DNA of 27,460 nt, taken from contig JAVXNW010000023.1 in NCBI GenBank assembly GCA_036645575.1, positions 1-27,460 on the forward strand. The letters run 5' to 3'. Every line of letters starts with the position of its first letter. Within the stretch, counting starts at the first letter, position 1. Position numbers and translations under genes: made by a program. The notes beneath the pieces were generated by a model that saw nothing but the letters and a program-made list of their open reading frames with translations, had not been told where the DNA came from and did not search any database. Positions 1 through 7,063 of the stretch are shown here, in pieces. This DNA comes from JAVXNW01 sp036645575. GTDB lineage: Bacteria > Bacillota > Clostridia > Christensenellales > Aristaeellaceae.

Positions 1-10
1 GCGGTTGATG

Positions 11-244
11 GGGTCAAGGGGTTGATCCCTTGCGGGGGATTCAGGGGGGCAGCGCCCCTCTGACCGCCGGAGGCACGTTCTAATTTCGTCGTGACCTAAC
101 GTAAACCAAGGCACCCCCTTGCTGACCTACGGACAGTCAGCAAGGGGGTGCCTTGGTTTACGCCCGCGCGGCGGGAATGGGACGGCCTCCGGCGGCCAGG
201 GGCGCTGCCCCTTGGAACCCCGCAAGGGACTAGTCCCTTGACCC
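11..244. repeat. Nested palindromic repeat element
   Basis: The outer arms, 11-73 and 186-244, are imperfect inverted repeats of each other. Both carry the blocks GGGTCAAGGG, TCCCTTGCGGGG, GGGGCAGCGCCCCT and GCCGCCGGAGG (one arm as reverse complement). Inside them sits a second, perfect inverted repeat (100-162). No open reading frame or transposase is present. The organisation resembles a dispersed intergenic palindrome (REP/MITE-like) rather than an ordinary terminator, but no second copy occurs in this window, so its repetitive nature is an inference. It lies just downstream of potD and may also end pot transcription. Confidence 0.75.
100..162. repeat. Perfect 27-bp inverted repeat, possible terminator of the pot operon
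   Basis: Bases 100-126 and 136-162 are exact reverse complements separated by a 9-base loop (CTACGGACA). The stem contains GGCACCCCCTTGCTGAC. It lies about 100 bases past the potD stop on the minus strand. No long T-run follows on either side, so a role as intrinsic terminator is possible but not clear. It is the core of the larger nested palindrome. Confidence 0.7.
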
Positions 245-264
245 TATCCTCGCTCACGCGGTGG

Positions 265-1344
265 CTACTGCATAAACGCCGTCCATATCTTGTCGTACGC
301 CGCCAATGTCGCCCCGTCTAGCGGCTTGATCATCTCGGTATTCGTAAGCCACTTTTCCGGAATATTCACTGTGCCGTTGGCCAAAAACTCCGGCGTCATG
401 TACGCCTTGGCGGCTACGTTGCAGTTGCCATAGTTGATCAGCTCCGACGTGTAGGCGCTGACCTCGCCGTCTAGCAGATAGTCGAGCAGGATGTACGCCG
501 CCTCCGCGTGCGGCGCGGCTTCCGGGATCACCATCGAATCGACGCCAAACCCCAGCCCCTCATCCGGATAGACGACCTTGAGCTGCGGCAGCACCTGCTG
601 CGCCGCCACAATCTGCGAGCCGTACATGAACCCCGCAATCGCGTCGCCGTAAATCAGCGCGCTGTGCGGCGTGTCGTCGTTCATTACCGCAATGTTGCCC
701 TTCAGCGCCTTGAGCGCTTCCCCGACCTGCGCAATGTGCGCAGGATCCGTGTCGTTGTAGGAGTAGCCTAGCTTTTTCTGCGCGATCCCGATCACGCCGC
801 GCCACTCCGCAATCAGCGCGAGGTTCCCCTCAAACTCGCTGCGCCACAAATCCGCATAGCCCTTGACCTCAAAATCTACCGCGTCCGGATCGTACACGAT
901 CAGCGGCACCGTGTTCGTGTACGGCACCGTGTACAGGTTCTCCGGGTCGTAATACTGCGACTGGTATACCGGGTTGATGTTGGCGTAGTTGCTCAGCTTC
1001 GCCTTGTCGAGCTTTCGGATCTGCGACATCGCCACCAGGTCTGAAATGATGTAGTCCGAACACACCACCAGATCGTACGCGCCGCCCGTCGTCAGCTTGG
1101 GCAGCACGTCCTCGTTGCCCATCATCGCCGAGTAGTTGACCCGTATGCCGCTCGCTTCCTCAAACTCCGCCACCACCTCGTCGGGGATGTAGTAGGTCCA
1201 CGTAAAGACGTTAACCTGCTTCTCCTCCTCGCTGAGCGCCTGCGCGCGCGCGCGCGCCGCTTCCCCCGCCGTAAGCTTCGTCGCGCTCGCCGGCGCGGCA
1301 AAGAACATGATCCCGAGCAGCATGAGACAAAATGCGCGTTTCAT
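265..1344 (-). CDS. potD: PotD-type spermidine/putrescine-binding protein
   Basis: This is the extracytoplasmic solute-binding subunit of a polyamine ABC importer: it captures spermidine or putrescine and delivers it to the PotBC channel. The 359-residue protein starts with a signal peptide (about residues 1-21, ending APASA). The mature part opens with VNVFTWTYYIPDEVV, typical of PotD, followed by YDLVVCSDYI and a VPYTNTVPLIVYD segment near the binding cleft. Length matches the family. The start has a strong AAGGAGGG site 7 bases upstream. It is the last gene of potABCD, 48 bases after potC. The leader lacks a lipobox cysteine, unusual for a Gram-positive binding protein, so the protein would be released or held in another way. 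The exact polyamine cannot be read from the sequence. Confidence 0.93.
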   Translation of the reverse strand: MKRAFCLMLLGIMFFAAPASATKLTAGEAARARAQALSEEEKQVNVFTWTYYIPDEVVAEFEEASGIRVNYSAMMGNEDVLPKLTTGGAYDLVVCSDYIISDLVAMSQIRKLDKAKLSNYANINPVYQSQYYDPENLYTVPYTNTVPLIVYDPDAVDFEVKGYADLWRSEFEGNLALIAEWRGVIGIAQKKLGYSYNDTDPAHIAQVGEALKALKGNIAVMNDDTPHSALIYGDAIAGFMYGSQIVAAQQVLPQLKVVYPDEGLGFGVDSMVIPEAAPHAEAAYILLDYLLDGEVSAYTSELINYGNCNVAAKAYMTPEFLANGTVNIPEKWLTNTEMIKPLDGATLAAYDKIWTAFMQ

Positions 1345-1392
1345 GGGGTGTCCCTCCTTACTATCGTTCGGTTTATTGGCTAATGAAGCCGC

Positions 1393-2271
1393 TCACCCAG
1401 CGTCGTTGAGCCGCTCAAGGGGTTCGCCACTCGCCAGCTCCCGCGCCGCGCCCGCGCCATCCTTGCCGTGACGCTTGCGCTTGGCGCTGTCCTGCGCGCC
1501 CTTGAGCCCGCGCGACAGCGCGACCGCTAGGAATGTCACGCCCAGCGTGATCGTCGCCATGGCGTTGATCGTGGGCGGCACGTCGGTCTTGAGCTTTGAA
1601 TAGACGTACACCGGGAAGGTGGGCGACTGCGCGCCCGCGACGTAATAGCTGATCACCACGTCGTCTAGCGACATCGCAAACGCGAGCAGCACGCCCGAGG
1701 CGATCGCCGGGGCGATCAGCGGCACGATCACCGTCAGAAACGCGCGCTTGGGCCCCGCGCCCAGGTCCCGCGCCGCCTCCTCATACGAGGGGTCTAGCCC
1801 GCTCAATCGCGCCCGCACGATCAGCAGAATATACGGTATGCAAAACGCGCTATGCGCCAGCACCAGCGTGAGCATTCCCCGCGGAATCGCAAGCGCCGCA
1901 AACGTCGTCATCAGCGCAAGCCCCATCACGATCTCCGGGATCATGATCGGCAGCGTCGCAAGCCCCTCCAGCAGCGCCGTCGTGCGCAATTTCGCCCGCG
2001 ACAGCCCGACCGCGCCCAGCGTGCCCACCAGCGCCGAAATGAGGCAGCTCCACCCCGCGACCACGAGGCTATTGCCAAACGACTCCATGATCTGGCGATT
2101 GGCAAACAACTTCCCGTACCACTCGGTCGTGAACCCGGTCCACATCAGCCCCTTGGGCTGCTGATTAAACGAAAACGCCACCACGATCAGCACCGGCAGG
2201 TAGATGAAAAACAGCACCAGAAACAGATAGAACCCGGGCAGTGCCCGCGCTATGCGCCTAAAATGCCGCAT
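1393..2271 (-). CDS. potC: PotC-type polyamine ABC transporter permease
   Basis: This is one of the two membrane permeases of the polyamine importer. The chosen ATG gives 292 residues starting MRHFRRIARALPGFY. A GGAGGT site lies about 6 bases upstream, inside the end of potB, and the ATG overlaps the potB TGA by one base (TGATG), implying translational coupling. The frame stays open 74 codons further upstream, but that stretch is low-complexity and antisense-like. About six hydrophobic segments are visible. The EAA-loop region reads YEEAARDLGAGPKRAFLTVI, the contact point for the PotA ATPase. The C-terminus has a basic, low-complexity tail (SAKRKRHGKDGAG) not needed for the family. Confidence 0.93.
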   Translation of the reverse strand: MRHFRRIARALPGFYLFLVLFFIYLPVLIVVAFSFNQQPKGLMWTGFTTEWYGKLFANRQIMESFGNSLVVAGWSCLISALVGTLGAVGLSRAKLRTTALLEGLATLPIMIPEIVMGLALMTTFAALAIPRGMLTLVLAHSAFCIPYILLIVRARLSGLDPSYEEAARDLGAGPKRAFLTVIVPLIAPAIASGVLLAFAMSLDDVVISYYVAGAQSPTFPVYVYSKLKTDVPPTINAMATITLGVTFLAVALSRGLKGAQDSAKRKRHGKDGAGAARELASGEPLERLNDAG

Positions 2272-3113
2272 CACAACACCTCCAGCGTCGATCCGCCCGA
2301 GAACTTGCGGTATACCGACACCGTCAGAACCGTCATCACCACAAGCACCATCGACAGCGCCGCGCCCAGCGGCCAGTTGCGCCCGCCCAGCAGGTAGTGG
2401 TTGATCAGGTTGCCCAGCAGCATGTCGGTGCCCCCGCCCATCAGGTCGGAGATAAAGAACATGCCGATCGAGGGCACAAACACCATCATGCACCCCGACA
2501 CCACACCCGGCATCGACAGCGGTAGCGTCACCGTCAAAAAGCCCTTGACCGGCCCCGCGCCCAAATCCCGCGACGCCTCGAGCAGCGAGTGGTCCGCCTT
2601 GTCAAGCGTCGTGTAGATCGGCAGAATCATGAACGGCAGAAAAGAATACACCATGCCAAACAGCACCGCGCCCTCGTTAAACAGGAACTTGATCGGCTTA
2701 TCCATGAGACCCAGCGCCATCAGCAGCTGGTTGAGCAGCCCGTTTGACCGAAGCAGGATCATCAGCCCGTAAATCCGGAGCAGCGCGCTTGTCCAAAACG
2801 GCACGATCACCAGCACCAGCAAAAGCGCGCGCCGCTTCTTGGGCTGCACCGTGAGCGCATACGCGAACGGGTACCCGGCCGCCAGCGTGATCGCCGTGGT
2901 CAAAAGCGCAATCCACATCGAGCGCAGCACGATCGACACATTGGTCGCGTCAAACAGGCGCGCATAGTTGTCAAGCGTCACGACGCCAATCACGCCAAAC
3001 CGCTCGCCGCGCGTCAGAAACGACAGCGCCAATACGTACAGCATCGGCAGCAGCACCAGACAAATCGTGGTTATATACAGCGGCATCAGCGCCGCCACGC
3101 CGCGCTTTTTCAT
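2271..3113 (-). CDS. potB: PotB-type polyamine ABC transporter permease
   Basis: This is the second membrane permease, pairing with PotC to form the translocation channel. The chosen start gives 280 residues beginning MKKRGVAALMPLY. It overlaps the potA stop by four bases (ATGA). The open frame extends 101 codons further upstream through potA in another frame, but that part is Ala/Gly/Arg-rich shadow sequence. Six predicted membrane spans are visible. The EAA loop reads LLEASRDLGAGPVKGFLTVT and would dock on the ATPase. A PFAYAL motif after the second span and a SIGMFFISDLMGG segment near the last spans are typical of PotB. Its place between potA and potC is the classical order. Confidence 0.93.
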   Translation of the reverse strand: MKKRGVAALMPLYITTICLVLLPMLYVLALSFLTRGERFGVIGVVTLDNYARLFDATNVSIVLRSMWIALLTTAITLAAGYPFAYALTVQPKKRRALLLVLVIVPFWTSALLRIYGLMILLRSNGLLNQLLMALGLMDKPIKFLFNEGAVLFGMVYSFLPFMILPIYTTLDKADHSLLEASRDLGAGPVKGFLTVTLPLSMPGVVSGCMMVFVPSIGMFFISDLMGGGTDMLLGNLINHYLLGGRNWPLGAALSMVLVVMTVLTVSVYRKFSGGSTLEVL

Positions 3114-4192
3114 GCCTGCGCCCCCTGCCCGATGACCGCCGCGCAGTTGTCCGGCCAGTTGAGGTACACCCGCGCGCCGGCCGGCGGAAGCTCCGCCATC
3201 GGCTCTAGCCCGCTCACCACCAGGTGCTGACCCGAGCGCGTCTGTAGCTCCGTGCGAAGCAGCTGCCCCGCATACCGGTGGCTGAGCACCGTCGCCGGCA
3301 GGTCGAACCCGGGCACCTGCGCAAGCGCGCACCGTATGCGCTCCGCGTGCACGCTCACGCACACGCGATCGCCTACCTTCGCCCCGCAGTCCCCCGCCGC
3401 GCGCATTGTGCCGCACTCCGCCTCGACCGTCACGCCCCGCGCGTCCACCTGCGTGACCACGCCCTCAATCAGCGCGCTCTCGCCGATGAAGCCCGCGACA
3501 AACTGGGTCGCCGGGCGCTCGTAGATCATCTCCGGCGTGTCCACCTGCTCAAACTGCCCGCCCGACATGACCGCAATGCGGTCGGACATGTTGAGCGCCT
3601 CCTCCTGGTCGTGGGTGATATACACAAACGCGATCCCCAGCCGCTTTTGAAGCGCCTTGAGCTCCGTCTGCATCTGCCGGCGCAGCTTTAAATCAAGCGC
3701 GCCCAGCGGCTCGTCCAGCAGCAGCAGCCGCGGGCTTAGGATCACCGCGCGCGCAATGGCCACGCGCTGGCGCTGTCCGCCCGACAGCTGCGCCGGCATC
3801 CGCTCCTCAAACCCCGGCAATTGCACAAGCTCCAGCAATTGCGCCACTTTTTCCTTGATGACGCCCTTCTTTTCGCCACGGATGCGCAGCCCGTAGCCGA
3901 TGTTGCGCCCCACGTTCATGTGCGGAAAGAGCGCGTAATTTTGAAATACCGTGTTGACCGGCCGCTTCTCCGGCGGCAATGCGGTCACGTCCTGACCGCC
4001 CAGGAACACGCGGCCCGCGTCGGGTCGCATAAGCCCCGCGATGATGCGCAGCGTGGTGGTCTTTCCGCACCCCGACGGCCCTAGAAGCGTCACAAACTCG
4101 CCCGGATGCACGTCAAGGGAGAGATTCCGCAGCACCGGCACGCCGTCAAAGCTCTTTTTTAAATCCTGTACGCGCAAAACCAATTCTTCCAC
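3110..4192 (-). CDS. potA: PotA-type polyamine ABC transporter ATPase
   Basis: This cytoplasmic ATPase drives polyamine import through PotBC. The 360-residue protein has a complete ABC domain: Walker A GPSGCGKT (38-45), Q-loop VFQNYALFPH (82-91), signature LSGGQRQR (136-143), Walker B LLLLDEP (156-162) and H-loop ITHDQEEAL (192-200). A TOBE-type regulatory domain fills roughly residues 235-355. The start is GTG, with AAGGAG about 8 bases upstream. It is the first gene of potABCD. The 119 bases to the sugar kinase upstream hold a hairpin repeat but no convincing promoter, so either a weak promoter is missed or there is read-through from the kinase gene. Confidence 0.95.
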   Translation of the reverse strand: MEELVLRVQDLKKSFDGVPVLRNLSLDVHPGEFVTLLGPSGCGKTTTLRIIAGLMRPDAGRVFLGGQDVTALPPEKRPVNTVFQNYALFPHMNVGRNIGYGLRIRGEKKGVIKEKVAQLLELVQLPGFEERMPAQLSGGQRQRVAIARAVILSPRLLLLDEPLGALDLKLRRQMQTELKALQKRLGIAFVYITHDQEEALNMSDRIAVMSGGQFEQVDTPEMIYERPATQFVAGFIGESALIEGVVTQVDARGVTVEAECGTMRAAGDCGAKVGDRVCVSVHAERIRCALAQVPGFDLPATVLSHRYAGQLLRTELQTRSGQHLVVSGLEPMAELPPAGARVYLNWPDNCAAVIGQGAQA

Positions 4193-4250
4193 GCTGTCAC
4201 TCCTTGTTCTTGATGGGCGCTTAACGCGCGCCGCGATGCCTTGATGAATT

Positions 4251-4296
4251 GGGTCGGCCGCTTGATTAAATGGGTCGGCCGCTCAATCAAGCGGCC
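4251..4296. repeat. Short direct and inverted repeats between the sugar kinase and potA
   Basis: GGGTCGGCCGCT occurs twice, at 4251-4262 and 4272-4283, 21 bases apart. GGCCGCTTGATT (4256-4267) and its exact reverse complement AATCAAGCGGCC (4285-4296) form a 12-bp stem with a 17-base loop. On the minus strand this lies after the kinase stop and before potA. No T-run follows it, so it may be a partial terminator, an mRNA-stabilising stem or an attenuator of potA; the sequence does not decide. Confidence 0.6.
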
Positions 4297-4311
4297 GATC
4301 GATCGGATATT

Positions 4312-5322
4312 TTACAGCACCTGCTTGGGCATTTCGTCATACAGCGCGCGCACCTCTTCAATCGGGCGCATGGATTTGGACGCGTCCGCGCCGCGCAGCG
4401 AGCACGCCGCCGCCGCAATGCCGTCCTTGATGCCCTGCTCGAGCGACTCGCCCTGGTACGCGGCGTGCAATACGCCCGCGCAGAAGGCGTCGCCCGCGCC
4501 CACCGTGCCCACGATGAACCCCTCGGGCAGCGCCAGGCTGGGCAGCGCGACGTAGTTTCCCGCCTCGTCTAGGCCGAACCCGCCCTCCGGCGCGTGCACG
4601 ACGATCCAGCGGCGCACGCCCAGCGCGCGAAGCCGCTTAAGCACCTCCGGAATGCGCTCGGTCAACAGCTGCTCCCGCTCGCCGCGAAGCGACAGATCCA
4701 CCGTCTTGCCCGCCTCGATCTCGTTTACGATAAAGTAATCGGTGTACTTGAGCGCCGGCGGCACCAGCGTCTTGTACCGGTCGCCCACCTCGCTCACCAC
4801 GTCCACCGACGTCAGGATTCCGCGCGCCTGCACATCGTGCAAAAGCCGCGCCATGCGCGTTCCATACACCGCGTCCTCCCGGTCGAGCGCGTTCAGCAGC
4901 AGGATGTAGCCGATGTGAAACAGCGCGCAGTCCAGCTTTTGCACGTCCACGTGCGAAACGTCAAACTGGTCGTTTGCGCCGCCGTAAAACAAAAACGTGC
5001 GCGCGCGCGACTGCTTTTCAGTCAGCACGTCGGTAAACGAGGTCTGCCCCTCGCGAAGGACCATGGAGGTGTCGATGTTTTTGTACGCGGCCAGCGCGCG
5101 CAGGATCTCGTCGCCCTCGCCGTCTTTTCCGATCATGCCGATCAGCTGAACCGGCAGTTGCGCGTCAAGCGCCGCCAGATCCCGCCCGGTGTTGTTGACC
5201 GCGCCGCCCAGCGCGTAGCTTTTTTCTTCAATGCGAACCAGACCATGCCGCTCGGGGAAGCCGGAGATAACCTTTAAGATGTCGAGCACCATGTCGCCCG
5301 CCACTGCAATGCCTTTGCCCAC
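4312..5322 (-). CDS. PfkB-family carbohydrate kinase (ribokinase-like)
   Basis: This is a cytoplasmic ATP-dependent sugar or nucleoside kinase. The N-terminal motif LGGAVNNTGRDLA (38-50 in the chosen numbering) is the substrate-side signature. GTVGAGDAFCAGV (272-284) is the second PfkB signature, with catalytic base Asp278 and the anion hole. The GTG at 5322 gives 336 residues and has GGGAGG 8 bases upstream. A TTG at 5370 would extend the frame but lies on the likely -10 box, so it is rejected. The gene stands alone, divergent from a foldase gene. No sugar transporter or isomerase is adjacent, so the substrate (ribose, fructose, nucleoside or other) cannot be named. Confidence 0.88.
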   Translation of the reverse strand: MGKGIAVAGDMVLDILKVISGFPERHGLVRIEEKSYALGGAVNNTGRDLAALDAQLPVQLIGMIGKDGEGDEILRALAAYKNIDTSMVLREGQTSFTDVLTEKQSRARTFLFYGGANDQFDVSHVDVQKLDCALFHIGYILLLNALDREDAVYGTRMARLLHDVQARGILTSVDVVSEVGDRYKTLVPPALKYTDYFIVNEIEAGKTVDLSLRGEREQLLTERIPEVLKRLRALGVRRWIVVHAPEGGFGLDEAGNYVALPSLALPEGFIVGTVGAGDAFCAGVLHAAYQGESLEQGIKDGIAAAACSLRGADASKSMRPIEEVRALYDEMPKQVL

Positions 5323-5361
5323 TTGATAACCCTCCCAAACACGCTTCAATCGTCCAAACTG

Positions 5362-5390
5362 ATTGTACAACGTTTAAAGCGATCCTGCAA
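5362..5390 (-). promoter_or_regulatory. Sigma-A-type promoter of the sugar kinase
   Basis: On the minus strand a TTGCAG -35 box (5390-5385) and a TACAAT -10 box (5367-5362) are separated by 17 bases. The predicted transcript would begin about 5355, leaving a leader of about 33 bases before the GTG start at 5322. The -10 box overlaps the alternative TTG start at 5370, supporting the shorter protein. Confidence 0.6.
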
Positions 5391-5452
5391 GGAGCGTCGC
5401 AAAAAACTTTTTCCGCCACGCAAAAACAAGAAATTCCAGCCCATCTTCCCAC

Positions 5453-5466
5453 AACTGTTTACAGTT
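5453..5466. promoter_or_regulatory. Operator-like palindrome in the kinase/foldase divergent region
   Basis: AACTGTTTACAGTT is a perfect 14-base palindrome lying between the divergent kinase and foldase genes. Its size suits a dimeric repressor site. It lies upstream of both promoters, so it could affect either gene. No regulator gene is present in the window to pair with it. Confidence 0.35.
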
Positions 5467-5507
5467 CGGACACATATCGGGCAGGAGAACCGGCGCCTTA
5501 TGGAGAA

Positions 5508-5516
5508 TGATATAAC
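5508..5516 (+). promoter_or_regulatory. Possible extended -10 promoter of the foldase gene
   Basis: TGATATAAC is a TGn-extended -10 box (TATAAC at 5511-5516) 27 bases before the ATG at 5543. No good -35 box lies at the proper spacing, which is tolerated in extended -10 promoters. A second TATAAA at 5518-5523 is an alternative. Confidence 0.35.
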
Positions 5517-5542
5517 CTATAAAATCAACCGGGAGGCACAAC

Positions 5543-6943
5543 ATGACCAAAAGAATCTGGATTGCCCTGATGCTGGCACTGATGATCGCCGTGAGCGGCC
5601 TTTCCGCCGCGTTGGCGAGCGAAACCCTGGTCCCCGTAACCGATGAAGAGCTGGCGGCCGCGACCGCTCAGCCCGCCCAGCCCGAAGCGCCCGCCCAGCC
5701 CCAAGAAGAGATCGCGCCCGAAACCGTGCTTGCCACGCTGAACGGCGAGGCGATCGCCATGGGCGACATCTCGAGCGCCTACAACTATTACAAGCAGATG
5801 TACGAGTCCTACGGCATGGACTTCTCGACCGAGGAAAACCGGCAGGCGCTGCTCAACTTCGCCCTGAGCTACACCCTTCAGGACACCTTGATCCGCCAGA
5901 AGGGCGCCGAGATGGGCTTTGACCAGTTCACCAAAGAGGACCTGGACAAGCTGCGCGCCACCGCCGATGAGACCTACGAAAAGATGGTCACCACCTATCA
6001 AGAAAACTACGCCAAGCCCGAATCCACGCCCGAGGAAAAGCGCGCGGAGGCCGTTGCGGAGTTGGACAACCTCAATTACAACCCCGATGCGCTGGTTGAA
6101 AGCGCCAAGGCCAACGAGGTCTTCAACCGCGTCTACAAAAGCGTCACCGATGGCATCACGACCTCCGACGCCGATGTCAAGGCCGCCTATGACGCAAAAC
6201 TCGCCGCCGCCAAGGCGCTCTACGCCGAGAACCCCGCGCAGTACGGCGCCGACCTGTCCAGCGGCGCGCCTACCTATTACACCCCCGAAGGCTACCGCAC
6301 CGTCAAGCACATCCTGATCGCCTTTGAGCGCGCGCAGGAATTGGTTGACTTAAACACCAAGCTGGCCACCCTCAAGGAGGGCGACGCCGACTACGCCACC
6401 ACCAAGGCCACCATCGATGAGATCATGGCCGAAGTGCAGCCCAAGGTGGACGCCGTCACCAAGCGCCTAGCCGACGGCGAGGACTTCCAGACGCTGATCG
6501 ACGTGGTCGGTCAGGACCCGGGCATGAAGGCCGGCAGCGCCTATGCCGACACCGGCTACGCCCTGTGCGCAACCACCACGCAGTTCTACCCCGCCTTCAC
6601 AAGCGCCGGCATGGCCCTTGCCAAGGTGGGCGATGTCTCCGAACCCGTGCTGACCGGCGCGGGCTACCACATCATTCGCTACAACAGCGACTTGCCCGCG
6701 GGCGAAGTCCCCTTTGAGACGGTTCAGGCGGCGCTTCGCACCTCCGTCGAGGCCGAAACCCTCAAAAAGGCCTTCTCCGACAAGCTCAACGAGTGGGCTT
6801 CCGCCTCCGTCATCACCTACAGCGACGTCCTGACCGCCAAGACCGAAGCGCCCGCAGCCGAAGCGCCCGAAGCGCCCGCAGCCGAAGCGACCGAAGCGCC
6901 CGTAGCCGAAGCACCCGAGGCGACCGAAGCGCCCGCAGCCTAA
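5543..6943 (+). CDS. Exported parvulin-type peptidyl-prolyl isomerase / foldase (PrsA/SurA-like)
   Basis: This is a predicted extracytoplasmic chaperone that assists folding of secreted proteins. The 466 residues comprise a signal peptide (1-25, cleavage ALA|S), a Pro/Ala/Glu-rich linker (about 36-58), a SurA_N-like helical region starting ETVLATLNGEAIAMGDI (60-76), and a parvulin domain (about 252-384). The parvulin part runs from YRTVKHILIAFERA, with a helical insertion at 263-300, through LADGEDFQTL and VGDVSEPVLTGAGYHIIRY. The C-terminal tail (433-466) is a low-complexity EAPAA/EAPEAT repeat, perhaps a wall-spanning or flexible segment. GGGAGG lies 6 bases before the ATG. There is no lipobox cysteine, whereas PrsA proteins are usually lipoproteins. 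Whether it is catalytically active is not certain. Confidence 0.85.
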   Translation: MTKRIWIALMLALMIAVSGLSAALASETLVPVTDEELAAATAQPAQPEAPAQPQEEIAPETVLATLNGEAIAMGDISSAYNYYKQMYESYGMDFSTEENRQALLNFALSYTLQDTLIRQKGAEMGFDQFTKEDLDKLRATADETYEKMVTTYQENYAKPESTPEEKRAEAVAELDNLNYNPDALVESAKANEVFNRVYKSVTDGITTSDADVKAAYDAKLAAAKALYAENPAQYGADLSSGAPTYYTPEGYRTVKHILIAFERAQELVDLNTKLATLKEGDADYATTKATIDEIMAEVQPKVDAVTKRLADGEDFQTLIDVVGQDPGMKAGSAYADTGYALCATTTQFYPAFTSAGMALAKVGDVSEPVLTGAGYHIIRYNSDLPAGEVPFETVQAALRTSVEAETLKKAFSDKLNEWASASVITYSDVLTAKTEAPAAEAPEAPAAEATEAPVAEAPEATEAPAA

Positions 6944-6978
6944 TCTCCTGATCTGACCGCCGGGCAAACGGCGAAACA

Positions 6979-7010
6979 GGCGGGGGCCCGCCCATTGGAG
7001 CGGCCCCGCC
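6979..7010. terminator. GC-rich hairpin between convergent foldase and spoIIE genes
   Basis: GGCGGGGGCC (6979-6988) can pair with GGCCCCGCC (7002-7010) with one bulge. It lies in the 120-base gap where the foldase and spoIIE genes converge. No clear T-run follows on either strand, so the terminator assignment is tentative. Confidence 0.35.
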
Positions 7011-7063
7011 ATATTGATGGCCGAAAGCCCCCTTCGCGACTCGCCAGGCGCAGCGCGACCCGG

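Noticed and set aside
3114..3416. N-terminal extension of potB, and similarly of potC (2272-2493)
   Set aside because: Both extensions are low-complexity and overlap the upstream gene in a different frame. The chosen starts begin just before the first membrane span and overlap the previous stop.
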